From NCBI GenBank assembly GCA_964352675.1, contig CAYGSN010000020.1, forward strand, positions 1-34,493: a stretch of 34,493 nucleotides of DNA, written 5' to 3'. The notes beneath the pieces are model-generated. The model was not told the origin of the DNA and did not search any database. It saw only the letters and a program-made list of their open reading frames with translations. Origin of the DNA: CAYGSN01 sp964352675 (lineage in GTDB: Bacteria > Pseudomonadota > Alphaproteobacteria > Micavibrionales > Micavibrionaceae). Shown here piece by piece: positions 24,113-32,363 of the stretch (the first letter of the stretch is position 1; the number at the start of each line of letters is the position of its first letter). The position numbers and the translations under genes were made by a program.

Positions 24113-25282
24113 TTAAGCCCGCTTCTTCTGCTCTTCGTCTTCCGCACTGAGAGAAAGCAGGCGCGGCTGACGCTCCACGGCATCGAACGATGGCAATGCA
24201 TCGCCGCTATGGCCCTGTAGCTCGTTCATTTTGCGCGCCGCCGGCAGAACGGACTTCTCTAGTGAACCGATGGCTGCATCGTAACCGCTCATCGCATTTT
24301 GCAGGTTTTTGCCAACCTTTTCAATATGAGAGGTAAAGGTCAAAAGGCGCTTATACAGCTCGCTGCCCTGCGCCGAAATCTCCTGCGCATTCTGAGCCAG
24401 CTCAATCTGCCGCCAGCTCATCCCCACCACACGCAGCAACGACATGGTCAAAATCGGAGACGCCAGAACGATCTTCTTGTCCGCCGCCAAATCCAGCAAT
24501 GACGGATCGGCCTGAATCGCCGCGCTGAAAAGATGTTCGGACGGCAAAAACAGCACCACAAAATCCGGGGAATTCAACTGCTCCCAATAGGCGCGCTTGC
24601 TGAGCTGCTGGATATGACCCTTCACCGCCTGCGCCAGGCCGGTCTGGAGGTTTTTATACCCGCCTTCATCCATATCTTCATCCAGGTCGCGGATAAAATC
24701 ATTGATCGGAGCCTTGGCATCAATCACGATATGCAGACTTTCCGGCAAATTGATAATCGCATCCGGGCGCAAACGCCCTTCCTCCCCCTGCAATGTGGTC
24801 TGGAGCGTATAATGAACATTTTTGATCAGCCCGGAATTCTCCAAAAGACGCACCAGAATGCCTTCGCCCCAGTTGCCGCGCGCCGCTGGATTACGAAGGG
24901 CGCCTGCCAGTTTTGAGGTCTCTTTGCCTAGGTTTTTTAGATCTTCGTGCAGCGCCTGATACATGCCTTTGGACTGATCCACCGCTCCGCTCAACGCCTT
25001 AAGGTTTTCATGCACCGGCTTCACCATCTCCTCAATGGCCTTCTGGCGCCTTTCCAGCTCATATGCGCCGTCCTTCTGCGCATTGCCCAGCCGTTCCTGC
25101 GCCAGCTTCAGGAAAGATTCATGGGCCTGCTGTACAGCTTCCTGTGCGGTGAGTTTAAAGCGATCCTGCATCTGGGAATGCAGCTCTCCACCACGGCGCT
25201 GCATATAAAAAAACATACACAGGGCCCCCAAGGCTGCGCCAAAAATCATTCCTGCAATAATATAAATGATTACACTCATCAT
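24113..25282 (-). CDS. rmuC: RmuC-family protein
   Basis: A 389-residue protein with an N-terminal membrane anchor (SVIIYIIAGMIFGAALGALCMFFY), a coiled-coil part (residues about 30-125) and a C-terminal RmuC nuclease-like domain. Family marks are NPAARGNWGE, DAKAPINDF, FLPSEHLFSAAIQADPSLL, KKIVLASPILTMSLLRVV and WRQIELAQNA. RmuC is linked to limiting DNA inversion and recombination in E. coli; its activity is not firmly known. The start may be 25282 or 25279 (two ATGs in a row); the frame is open further up but the sequence there is not family-like. Its neighbourhood with def-fmt-truA is common in alphaproteobacteria. Confidence 0.93.
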   Translation of the reverse strand: MMSVIIYIIAGMIFGAALGALCMFFYMQRRGGELHSQMQDRFKLTAQEAVQQAHESFLKLAQERLGNAQKDGAYELERRQKAIEEMVKPVHENLKALSGAVDQSKGMYQALHEDLKNLGKETSKLAGALRNPAARGNWGEGILVRLLENSGLIKNVHYTLQTTLQGEEGRLRPDAIINLPESLHIVIDAKAPINDFIRDLDEDMDEGGYKNLQTGLAQAVKGHIQQLSKRAYWEQLNSPDFVVLFLPSEHLFSAAIQADPSLLDLAADKKIVLASPILTMSLLRVVGMSWRQIELAQNAQEISAQGSELYKRLLTFTSHIEKVGKNLQNAMSGYDAAIGSLEKSVLPAARKMNELQGHSGDALPSFDAVERQPRLLSLSAEDEEQKKRA

Positions 25283-25304
25283 AATGTTTGATAGCTTAAA
25301 CCCT

Positions 25305-25994
25305 ATGACAACCAAAACACAAACAGAATCCGGCAACGCTCTAATCTATGTGCTAATCGCCATAGCGCTGTTTGCGGCCCTGAATTTCGCGCTTTCCCGG
25401 CAGAGCGACACCAGTGAAGCCGGATCCATGCCCGCAGAACGTGCAGAACTCTACGCCACCCAGCTCATCAGCTATGCCGGGCAGGTCAAAAGCGTTCTTG
25501 ATCAGATGATGTTCACCGGCACGGATGTCGATGAAATGGATTTTATGCTGCCGAACGAAGACGCCACATTTAACGACCCTCCCTATATCCACAAAATCTA
25601 TCACCCGGAAGGGGGTGGCCTGAACCCCGGTGTTCTGCCGGTTGAAGTTATTGATCAGGACAACACAAACCCGCCGGCCGGGTGGTACCTCGGAAGTTTC
25701 AACGATGTTGAATGGAGCCGCAGCACCAATAACGACGTCATTTTGACGGCCCATCAGATTTCCAGGCAGGTCTGCGCCAACATCAACAAAAAAATAACCG
25801 GCAGCTCAACCATTCCCGTTTTTGACGCCGCCCTCAGGCTTTCTCTGATAGATGACCGTTTTTATAGCGGGGGTGCAAACGCAGCGCTGGATACGGGAAC
25901 CGCCTGTGCGGCCTGTGATGAATTTCTGTCTCTTTGCGTACAGGATTCCTCAACGAACTTTTACAGCTTCTACAGCATCGTGGTGAACAATTAG
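25305..25994 (+). CDS. Unknown protein with a pseudopilin-like N-terminus
   Basis: A 229-residue protein that I do not place in a named family. A short charged leader (MTTKTQTESG) is followed by one long hydrophobic helix (NALIYVLIAIALFAALNFAL), the layout of class III or type IV pilin-like proteins. The conserved glutamate at +5 of the mature pilin is absent, so cleavage by a prepilin peptidase is doubtful. The rest is probably outside the membrane, with Asp/Asn-rich loops and a cysteine cluster near the C-terminus (CAACDEFLSLC). In-frame ATGs at 25266 and 25284 are possible starts, but 25284 would leave almost no space to the divergent rmuC start. Its stop codon overlaps that of engB. Confidence 0.75.
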   Translation: MTTKTQTESGNALIYVLIAIALFAALNFALSRQSDTSEAGSMPAERAELYATQLISYAGQVKSVLDQMMFTGTDVDEMDFMLPNEDATFNDPPYIHKIYHPEGGGLNPGVLPVEVIDQDNTNPPAGWYLGSFNDVEWSRSTNNDVILTAHQISRQVCANINKKITGSSTIPVFDAALRLSLIDDRFYSGGANAALDTGTACAACDEFLSLCVQDSSTNFYSFYSIVVNN

Positions 25995-26581
25995 ACGGCG
26001 TAGCTTTCAGCAATAACGCGCAGCTCTTCAATGCCGGTGCCTTTCACGGAACTTGTCGCCAGGATATCAGGGAATGCTGCACCGTGCTTTTTAATCTGCT
26101 GCAATGTTTTCTCTTTAAGCTGCAGCAATTGTGTTTCGTGGATCTTATCGACTTTGGTCCAGATAATCCGGTAAGACACCGCTGCCTCATCCAATAGAGT
26201 CATCATCTCAACATCGCTGTCCTTCAGGCCGTGGCGTGAATCCACAAGGATGAAGACACAGCGCAATGTCGGACGCCCGCGCAGATAGTCTTTCATCAGG
26301 GCCGTCCAGGACTTTACCAGAGATTTGGACACTTTCGCATATCCATATCCCGGCATATCCACCAGATACATCAACCCGCCGACATCGAAATAATTCAGTT
26401 GCTGCGTTCGTCCGGGTGTGTTGGATGTGCGGGCCAACGTGTTGCGCCCGGTCATAGCGTTGACCAATGATGATTTTCCGACATTCGAGCGCCCGGCAAA
26501 GGCAATCTCCGGCCTGTCCGCAAGGGGCAACTGCTCCAGCGCTGCCACGCTCAGTACGAAATCACATTGGTTAAAAAACAC
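25991..26581 (-). CDS. engB: Ribosome biogenesis GTPase EngB (YsxC/YihA)
   Basis: A 196-residue GTPase required for assembly of the large ribosomal subunit. G-motifs are visible: G1 GRSNVGKSS (30-38), G2 region NTPGRTQQLNYF, G3 DMPGYGYAKV (75-84) and G4 WTKVDK. This matches EngB in length and order. It follows yidC by 6 nt at the end of the rnpA-yidD-yidC-engB operon. Its stop codon overlaps that of the convergent pseudopilin-like gene by 3 bases. Confidence 0.96.
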   Translation of the reverse strand: MFFNQCDFVLSVAALEQLPLADRPEIAFAGRSNVGKSSLVNAMTGRNTLARTSNTPGRTQQLNYFDVGGLMYLVDMPGYGYAKVSKSLVKSWTALMKDYLRGRPTLRCVFILVDSRHGLKDSDVEMMTLLDEAAVSYRIIWTKVDKIHETQLLQLKEKTLQQIKKHGAAFPDILATSSVKGTGIEELRVIAESYAV

Positions 26582-26587
26582 GAGGTT

Positions 26588-28534
26588 CTACTTCTTCTTT
26601 TTGCTGCGTTTAGGCTTGGGCGGCTTTATTTCTTTTTGAGCAGAAGATTTCTCATCTCCAAACAAAGCATCCTCTACATCGTCTTCCAGCATCTCCAGCT
26701 CCGGATGAACAGATGGGCCTTCGGCAATTTGTTTGTTCAGCTTCTTCTCATCGGGGTATTGCCCGAAAATATAAATCGGCACATTCATGGAACGCATGAT
26801 AATCATCTGCTGCAACACAGATATAAACGCGCTGAATGTCCAGTAAATCACTAGACCGGCGGCAAATTTAGACATCATAAAAGCCATGATAAATGGGAAG
26901 TAGTTCGCCATATCCCGCTGAATCGGATCCTGCGGAGGCGGATTGAGCTTGCGCTGCATCACCATCATCACAAGCATCAGACAGGGCCAAACCCCGATAT
27001 GCAAGAATGACGGCGGTGTCCAGTCAATCAGGCCAAACAGGTTAAACACACTTGTTGGATCGGGCGCGGAGAGATCCTGGATCCATCCGAAAAACGGCGC
27101 ATGACGCATTTCAATGGTGACAAACAAAACTTTATATAACGCAAAGAAAATCGGAATCTGCAACAGCATGGGCAAACATCCCGCCATCGGGTTCACGCCC
27201 TCGCGTTCATACATTTTAACCAGTTCCTGCTGCAGTTTTTGCTTATCGTCGCCGTATTTGCTGCGGATCTCACTGACCTGCGGCGTCACTTTTTTCATCT
27301 TGGCAAAAGACTTATAGGACGCATTGGTCAGGGGGAACACTGCCGAGCGTATGAGAACTGTCAGCATAATAATTGCCACACCGAAATTCCCGGTAAGCTG
27401 CCCAAGATAATGCAACGCATAGAAAAACGGCTTGCTCAAAAACCAGAACCAGCCAAAATTTACCGCCAGATTGAAATGCGGAATCGAGAGCTGCTCCTCG
27501 TATTCTTCCAGCTGCAACACTCTTTTTGCGCCAACGAAAATATGATTGGTAACATCCACAGCCTGCCCCGGCGCAACGCTTAATGCCGCACCCGTAAAAT
27601 CGGTTTGATAACGATGGACCTCTCCCAGCTTACCCTCTTCGTTTTTTACAGAAGCCGCACTGGAATGGGAAAAACGGAATTTTGTCTGAACACCCTGCGC
27701 AGGAATCACCCCGGTCAGCCAGTATTTATCTGTTATGCCGATCCAGCCATCCGATGCCGCATAGTCCTGCGCCCCGTCCTTGCGTAAATCCTTATAGCCA
27801 ACTTCGTGCAATTCTTCGCCGATATAGCCAATCGGACCCTCATGCTGCAGCCAAGACTGGCTGCGCGATAAAACCGTCCCGGTTTGGGACACCAACCCAT
27901 ACGGATACAAGGTCACAGAATTGCCAGAATTGTTAACCACGCCCTGATTAACGGTGATCACAAAGCTCTCGTCAATTTCAAAGCGCTTCTCAAAGCTCAA
28001 ACCCTGACCATTGCTCCAGACCAAAGTCACCGCCTTTCCCGGCGCAAGACGGTTATTGCCGTGCACAGACCAGCGTGAGTTTTCATCCGGAACGGCAATA
28101 TTTTTATCCCCAGCCACCCAGCCGAAATTGAAATAGCGCGCATGTTCCGTCCCCTTCGGAGCCAGCAACACAACATTTTCCTTGGCTTCAAGAGTTTCGT
28201 AATACTGCTTCAGCGCCATATCATCGATAATGCCGCCCCGCAGGGACAAGGATCCGTGCAGCTCTGCATTTTCAATTGTAATACGCGCAGTATCCGCGGA
28301 CAGGGCTTCCTCGCGGCTAACAAATTCCTGAACCTGCGCTTGCTGCTTAACCTCCGGCCCGTCTATACTGGTCTGCTGCTTGGCCACAGCCTGTTGTTGG
28401 GCGCGCATCTGCGCCATTTGCGGCTTGAGAACAAAAGCATCATAAGACAGGTATAAAAGCCCGGCGAGCGCTATAAAAATAAATAAATTGCGCTTGTCCT
28501 GCGCATGCATGGGTCCGTTATTATTTGTAAACAT
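26588..28534 (-). CDS. yidC: Membrane protein insertase YidC
   Basis: It inserts and folds inner-membrane proteins, alone or with the Sec translocon. The protein has 648 residues from ATG 28534; a GTG directly before it and an ATG at 28510 are other possible starts. An N-terminal anchor (residues about 17-33) is followed by the large periplasmic P1 domain (about 60-365). The conserved insertase core holds MLTVLIRSAVFPLTN with the hydrophilic-groove arginine, then NPMAGCLPMLLQIPIFFALYK and FPFIMAFMMSKFAAGLVIYW. The tail is strongly basic (KPPKPKRSKKKK), as in alphaproteobacterial YidC, where it helps bind ribosomes. It lies between yidD and engB. Confidence 0.97.
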   Translation of the reverse strand: MFTNNNGPMHAQDKRNLFIFIALAGLLYLSYDAFVLKPQMAQMRAQQQAVAKQQTSIDGPEVKQQAQVQEFVSREEALSADTARITIENAELHGSLSLRGGIIDDMALKQYYETLEAKENVVLLAPKGTEHARYFNFGWVAGDKNIAVPDENSRWSVHGNNRLAPGKAVTLVWSNGQGLSFEKRFEIDESFVITVNQGVVNNSGNSVTLYPYGLVSQTGTVLSRSQSWLQHEGPIGYIGEELHEVGYKDLRKDGAQDYAASDGWIGITDKYWLTGVIPAQGVQTKFRFSHSSAASVKNEEGKLGEVHRYQTDFTGAALSVAPGQAVDVTNHIFVGAKRVLQLEEYEEQLSIPHFNLAVNFGWFWFLSKPFFYALHYLGQLTGNFGVAIIMLTVLIRSAVFPLTNASYKSFAKMKKVTPQVSEIRSKYGDDKQKLQQELVKMYEREGVNPMAGCLPMLLQIPIFFALYKVLFVTIEMRHAPFFGWIQDLSAPDPTSVFNLFGLIDWTPPSFLHIGVWPCLMLVMMVMQRKLNPPPQDPIQRDMANYFPFIMAFMMSKFAAGLVIYWTFSAFISVLQQMIIMRSMNVPIYIFGQYPDEKKLNKQIAEGPSVHPELEMLEDDVEDALFGDEKSSAQKEIKPPKPKRSKKKK

Positions 28535-28569
28535 CACTCTCTCTTGAAAACAGGTTTTAGGGTTTATAG

Positions 28570-28601
28570 CCCATCACACTCTATGGATCAATCATGATGG
28601 G
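28570..28601 (-). repeat. Inverted repeat between yidD and yidC
   Basis: CCCATCA at 28570-28576 and TGATGGG at 28595-28601 can pair around an 18-nt loop in the gap between yidD and yidC. There is no T-run after it on the minus strand, so it is not a standard terminator. It might modulate readthrough or mRNA stability between the two genes. Confidence 0.35.
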
Positions 28602-28841
28602 TCAATCGCCCGTCTCTTTGCGGTGTACAGGCGGGACAGGATCAAAAATCCGGCCTTTATAGAGTGGGTGGCATTTACTGATGCGCTTTGCCGCCAGCCA
28701 AACACCTTTCAGCACACCATGCGCTTCGATCGCTTCCAGAGCATAGGTCGAACAGGTCGGCTGAAACCGGCATGTTTTTGGAAGAACAGGTGAGATCACA
28801 TTTTTGTAAAACAGAATAAAGGCTTTGAAAATCGCTTTCAT
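28602..28841 (-). CDS. yidD: Membrane protein insertion efficiency factor YidD
   Basis: A 79-residue protein of the YidD family, which helps YidC-dependent insertion. Marks are FYKNVISPVLPKTCRFQPTC, with the cysteine-containing core, then STYALEAIEAHG, KRISKCHPLYKG and a closing DPVP. An amphipathic N-terminal helix would attach it to the inner face of the membrane. It overlaps rnpA by 4 nt and precedes yidC, the usual order. Confidence 0.95.
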   Translation of the reverse strand: MKAIFKAFILFYKNVISPVLPKTCRFQPTCSTYALEAIEAHGVLKGVWLAAKRISKCHPLYKGRIFDPVPPVHRKETGD

Positions 28842-29212
28842 GGCGCACCATTTTTTAACATTTTCATCTTACCCAGACACCATTTTAAATCCGCAACAAG
28901 TTGATCATACGGCCGGATTGCTGTTTGGTTACGCCCGATAAGCACGTAATCATAGCCGTCCTGCCCATATATGCTCAAAACATCCGCAGCAACCGCCCGC
29001 AAGCGTCGTTTAATACGGTTGCGCTTCACGGCCGATTTTTCGGTTTTCTTGGTCACCGTATAACCCACGCGCATTTCATCCAGCCCGTTTTGCATGACCT
29101 GAATCACCAGGCCGTGCGACACCCATTTGCGCGCCTTTTGGTTCATTGCCACAAATTCAGAGCGTTTTTTGATCGGCTTAAGCCTTTGCAGCTGGTCTTT
29201 TCCTGTATGCAT
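28838..29212 (-). CDS. rnpA: Ribonuclease P protein component
   Basis: It is the protein subunit of RNase P, which trims the 5' leader from pre-tRNAs. From ATG 29212 it has 124 residues. LKPIKKRSEF is the typical N-terminus, VGYTVTKKTEKSAVKRNRIKRRLR contains the conserved RNR region, and YDYVLIGRNQTA closes the fold. The same frame is open to 29302, but that would overlap the opposite-strand monooxygenase gene and is not family sequence. It heads the rnpA-yidD-yidC-engB operon. rpmH, normally directly upstream, is more than 1.3 kb away on the other strand. Confidence 0.94.
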   Translation of the reverse strand: MHTGKDQLQRLKPIKKRSEFVAMNQKARKWVSHGLVIQVMQNGLDEMRVGYTVTKKTEKSAVKRNRIKRRLRAVAADVLSIYGQDGYDYVLIGRNQTAIRPYDQLVADLKWCLGKMKMLKNGAP

Positions 29213-29229
29213 GTGCTTAAAATAAAGCC

Positions 29230-29257
29230 TTGTCCGGTAAAAATCACGCTTTATTCT
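29230..29257 (+). promoter_or_regulatory. Divergent promoter region between rnpA and the ubiH-like gene
   Basis: On the plus strand TTGTCC (29230-29235) and TATTCT (29252-29257) are 16 nt apart, 27 nt before the monooxygenase ATG. On the minus strand TTGTTT and AATAAA, 18 nt apart, could serve rnpA from the same 72-nt gap. All boxes are imperfect. Confidence 0.35.
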
Positions 29258-29284
29258 TCCGCCCAGAAAGCCTAAACAAAAGGT

Positions 29285-30484
29285 ATGGTACAAAAAGCGC
29301 ATAATTACGATGTAGCAATTATCGGCGGCGGGCTGGCCGGGCTAACCATGGCGTGCCTGCTGGGACGGCATAAGATTAAGACCGCCTGCATAGATCAGGC
29401 CGATCCGGCCAAACAAATAGGCGGAGATTTGCGCACCACCGCGATTTCCTATGGATCTTCTAAAATCCTGGAAGACGCGGGAATTTGGCAGAATCTGGAG
29501 AATAAAAAATGCCCGATTGAGGATATCCGCATTTTAGATGGGGCGTCACCTTTATTGCTGAATTTTCTGAGCGGCGAAGTAGAGGACAAGGCATTTGGCT
29601 GGATTGTTCTGAACTCCGATTTGCGTCAGGCGATGATGGATCAACTACAGACTCTTAAATCTGTCACTCACATCCCTGAAGCGCAAGTGAACGACATCCT
29701 CCCCTCCCCTGATTTAAATTATGTGAGATATAATAGAATGGGTAGGGAAGACAAAATTGGTGCAAATCTGATTATCGGCGCGGATGGGCGCGGGTCCTTT
29801 ACGCGGAGCTGGATGCAGGCACAAGGCTATCTACGCACACGCCGCAAGGATTACAGGCAACGCGCGGTAATCTGCACGGTTTCCCACGAAAACCCGCACC
29901 ATAACAAGGCCGTAGAGCATTTCTGGCCCGAAGGACCGTTTGCAGTTTTGCCGATGCAGGATGACGAAAACGTCGTACACCGCTCTTCCGTTGTTTTCAC
30001 CGAACATGGTCCGGACAGCGAGTCCTTGATGCATTTTAGCGATAAGGAATTTGAAACCGCCCTGGCTGCCCGGTTCCCTCCCGAATATGGCGCGGTGAGG
30101 CTGGCCGGTCCGCGCGCGGCCTATCCGCTCACCCTGTCTCATGCCTCGAACTATATCGGCCCGCGCATGGCCCTTATTGCCGATGCGGCGCATGGCATTC
30201 ATCCGATTGCAGGGCAGGGCCTCAATCTTGGATTTCGGGATGTGAAGGCTTTGGCAGATTTGCTGGCCGGCGCGCAGGATTGCGGCGCGCAGGATATTCT
30301 GGAAGCTTATCAACGCGCGCGGAGGTTTGATAATATGAGCATGGTGGCCGTCACAGACGGACTTGTACGCCTGTTTTCGAATAAAATCCCTCCTGTGAGA
30401 GCCTTGCGCCGTCTGGGTTTAAGCGCCGTTTCCCGACTTGCCCCCGCCAAACAATTTTTTATGCGCCGCGCCATGGGCGAATAG
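29285..30484 (+). CDS. FAD-dependent monooxygenase of the UbiH/COQ6 family
   Basis: A 399-residue flavoprotein, most like the hydroxylases that add oxygen to the ubiquinone ring. The dinucleotide-binding motif GGGLAG is at residues 14-19 (VAIIGGGLAGL). DLRTTAISYGSSKILEDAGIW is the family's second marker, GADGRGS (165-171) the DG motif, and LIADAAHGIHPIAGQGLNLGFRD (298-320) the FAD-ribityl site. Which ring position it modifies (UbiH, UbiF, UbiI or UbiL type) cannot be told, so I give no symbol. It stands on the plus strand between rnpA and rpmH, two genes that are neighbours in most bacteria. Confidence 0.92.
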   Translation: MVQKAHNYDVAIIGGGLAGLTMACLLGRHKIKTACIDQADPAKQIGGDLRTTAISYGSSKILEDAGIWQNLENKKCPIEDIRILDGASPLLLNFLSGEVEDKAFGWIVLNSDLRQAMMDQLQTLKSVTHIPEAQVNDILPSPDLNYVRYNRMGREDKIGANLIIGADGRGSFTRSWMQAQGYLRTRRKDYRQRAVICTVSHENPHHNKAVEHFWPEGPFAVLPMQDDENVVHRSSVVFTEHGPDSESLMHFSDKEFETALAARFPPEYGAVRLAGPRAAYPLTLSHASNYIGPRMALIADAAHGIHPIAGQGLNLGFRDVKALADLLAGAQDCGAQDILEAYQRARRFDNMSMVAVTDGLVRLFSNKIPPVRALRRLGLSAVSRLAPAKQFFMRRAMGE

Positions 30485-30507
30485 GCGCGAATAATACGTT
30501 TAATTCG

Positions 30508-30537
30508 TTGACAACGCCGCTTAATTAAGGCTATAAA
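30508..30537 (+). promoter_or_regulatory. Strong promoter of rpmH
   Basis: A perfect TTGACA (30508-30513) and TATAAA (30532-30537, 5 of 6) are 18 nt apart. Transcription would start near 30544, leaving a leader of about 25 nt with GAGG at 30558-30561, 8 nt before the ATG. Confidence 0.8.
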
Positions 30538-30569
30538 GCCCCTTCAATTGAGAATTTGAGGTTATAAAG

Positions 30570-30710
30570 ATGTCTACCAAACGTACATTTCAGCCCAGCA
30601 GACTGGTTCGCGCCCGCCGCCATGGTTTCCGTGCGCGCATGGCAACCAAGCAGGGCCGCCAGATTCTGGCTCGCCGCCGCGCCAAAGGCCGTAAGCGCCT
30701 GAGCGCCTAA
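30570..30710 (+). CDS. rpmH: 50S ribosomal protein L34
   Basis: A 46-residue, highly basic protein of the large ribosomal subunit. It reads MSTKRTFQPSRLVRARRHG, then FRARMATKQGRQIL, and ends KGRKRLSA. This is an almost exact L34 signature. It has a near-consensus promoter and a good ribosome binding site. It ends 20 nt before the convergent outer-membrane gene, with no clear terminator. L34 normally sits directly upstream of rnpA, but here it points away from it. Confidence 0.97.
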   Translation: MSTKRTFQPSRLVRARRHGFRARMATKQGRQILARRRAKGRKRLSA

Positions 30711-30730
30711 TACTGCGCATTAATTGCTAA

Positions 30731-31450
30731 TCATTTCAGGAGCTTAGGTTTTTTAACGGGGATATCGTAATCCAACCCGACCCTGAATTCGTGGCTGCCG
30801 TAATCTATATTATATCCCTCAAAACCAAGGTCTTGGCCGTTGAGATAGCGGTATCCGGCCGATAGGCCCACGCCCGGCCCGATATCATAACGCAACCCCC
30901 CGCTGAGCTGCCAGATAAAGCTTCTGTCGCTGTCATCCACGCTGAAACCGGTAAGTCCGGAGCGATCGTTCAAATCCCCCTCATGATAGGCAAAACCGGC
31001 TCCGGCACCGATAAAGGGCCTGATTTTCCAGTCTACCGGCGCATCGTAATATAGCGACAAAAGCCCGGTCCAGCGCACCAGTTCCCCACCCAGATCAAAA
31101 TCACCTGCACCGCCACTGAATTTTATGCGGTTAAAATTTGCCTCGGAATATCCTAACTCCGCTTCCATCCTCAAATGCCGTGAGAAACGGAACCCCAGCG
31201 CTCCGGCAAAGTTTCCGCCGCTTTCAAGCCGCACAGATCCGCGCTGGCCGCTCCGGCTTTCGCTGAAATCCATGTCTTTCGGGATATTCAGCCCCATATA
31301 GAGCGAATAGAACACACGGCTGGGCGCATAGGGCTTCATTACAGGTCTGTATGGCCGAGCAGCAATTTGCGCATTGGCCTGCAGGTTTTGGCCAAATACG
31401 GCCAAAACCATCGCAAGGACAACAAAGGCAAGCACGGCAAATCGTGACAT
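30731..31450 (-). CDS. Outer-membrane beta-barrel protein (OmpA-like / Opa-type fold)
   Basis: A 239-residue protein with a signal peptide (about residues 1-28, ending near ANAQ). It is followed by alternating strands rich in aromatic and glycine residues, such as FYSLYMGLNIPKDM, FAGALGFRFSRHLRMEAELGYS, IRPFIGAGAGFAYHEG, GGLRYDIGPGVGLSAGYRYL and SHEFRVGLDYDI. This fits the eight-stranded barrel family of small outer-membrane proteins (OMP_b-brl). The C-terminus ends PKLLK, with no terminal aromatic residue, so the BAM signal would be the internal last strand. The biological role is unknown. It is convergent with rpmH. The 113-nt gap upstream of it holds a poor promoter candidate only. Confidence 0.87.
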   Translation of the reverse strand: MSRFAVLAFVVLAMVLAVFGQNLQANAQIAARPYRPVMKPYAPSRVFYSLYMGLNIPKDMDFSESRSGQRGSVRLESGGNFAGALGFRFSRHLRMEAELGYSEANFNRIKFSGGAGDFDLGGELVRWTGLLSLYYDAPVDWKIRPFIGAGAGFAYHEGDLNDRSGLTGFSVDDSDRSFIWQLSGGLRYDIGPGVGLSAGYRYLNGQDLGFEGYNIDYGSHEFRVGLDYDIPVKKPKLLK

Positions 31451-31563
31451 GGCTCTCGCAAATTTGAAAAACCCCGGAAGGCAGGAAAAGAATCAGGAGC
31501 AGCGCCCCAATATGTAAGGGTACCAAAAAAAGCAAAGCTTGAGAATCGGGGAATGACCAGCTC

Positions 31564-32184
31564 TTAAGAAACCGGGCAATCAACCTTTGTCGGCAAGTCC
31601 GCGGCAATTGGCTCATCATCCAGCATTTCAATCATGCCGGAGGGCTGCACCGCAAAATTCGCGATGAACAGAGCATTGGAATAGAATACCACCGCATCGC
31701 AGAGCAAATGTCCCTGCTCGTTCTTGCCCTCATAGGACGCTGGACGGATCGTACCCTCAATAACGGAACGGGTCGTATCGTCCATTTCTTTTGGCATATT
31801 CGGGTCATCCATAGATTCAGAAATATAAAACGGTCCCTCTTCCCCACGCACGAAGAAGCAAAAGAATCGTAGATATTCGAGCACGTTTTCTTCCGTGACC
31901 TTGATCGGTGCCTTGGCATTCACCTCGTGAATCGGCGGCGATGTCCCGTTCAGGCGGAACAGATTGCCCTGGTCGGTCAGGTAATAGATGTTGAGATTCT
32001 TTTCCACCCAGTTTGGATCTTTAACGCGGATCAAGACCACAGCATCGTAGAATGGCAAACGACGCCAATGGACCTGGGTCGTCGCAGCGGAAACCTGATA
32101 CTTGCCATCAATCGGGTTGATTTGCTCTAAAAATCCGGAGAGTTCCTCACCCTGAACAGCGTTCCATTGATCGTCAAAATACAT
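31564..32184 (-). CDS. Unknown 206-residue soluble protein
   Basis: I do not recognise this protein. It has no signal peptide and no membrane segment, and is rich in acidic residues and aromatics. Segments such as VHWRRLPFYDAVVLIRVKDPNW, LNIYYLTDQGNLFRLNGTSPPIHEVN and LEYLRFFCFFVRGEEGPFYI suggest an alpha/beta fold. It carries three scattered cysteines. The start ATG at 32184 is preceded by the inverted repeat at 32196-32210. It lies between a beta-barrel gene and the beta-helix gene, all on the minus strand, but with gaps of 113 and 201 nt and a hairpin between, so co-transcription is uncertain. Confidence 0.75.
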   Translation of the reverse strand: MYFDDQWNAVQGEELSGFLEQINPIDGKYQVSAATTQVHWRRLPFYDAVVLIRVKDPNWVEKNLNIYYLTDQGNLFRLNGTSPPIHEVNAKAPIKVTEENVLEYLRFFCFFVRGEEGPFYISESMDDPNMPKEMDDTTRSVIEGTIRPASYEGKNEQGHLLCDAVVFYSNALFIANFAVQPSGMIEMLDDEPIAADLPTKVDCPVS

Positions 32185-32195
32185 ATAAAATCTCT

Positions 32196-32210
32196 AACAT
32201 TTAAAATGTT
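32196..32210. repeat. Small inverted repeat before the unknown 206-residue gene
   Basis: AACATT and AATGTT form a 6-3-6 inverted repeat whose near edge is 11 nt from the start codon at 32184. The size and position would fit an operator or a hairpin in the leader. No regulator is known. The rest of the 201-nt gap (32185-32385) holds only the hairpin at 32327-32363 and no gene that I can see. Confidence 0.3.
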
Positions 32211-32326
32211 TAACCGCGCCATTTTGCCAGAATGCACAATAATCGCAACCCCTTGTTTTTCTATTGCCCTGTTTTTGTGTGAAATTTGCCATAGAATTTT
32301 GCATAGAATAGGCAAAGTATAAAGAG

Positions 32327-32363
32327 AAACCCCCGGCTCTATTTTTAAGAACCAGGGGTTTTT
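32327..32363 (-). terminator. Hairpin terminator after the beta-helix gene
   Basis: AAACCCCCGGCTC (32327-32339) and GAACCAGGGGTTT (32349-32361) form a 13-bp stem with two G-U pairs and a 9-nt loop. On the minus strand it starts 22 nt after the beta-helix stop codon. The T-run on this strand is weak (TTT then CTCTTT); on the plus strand it is TTTTT, so the hairpin may work in either direction. Confidence 0.65.

Noticed and set aside
29213..29302. Longer N-terminus of rnpA up to 29302
   Set aside because: The extra residues do not resemble RNase P protein and would overlap the start of the divergent monooxygenase gene.
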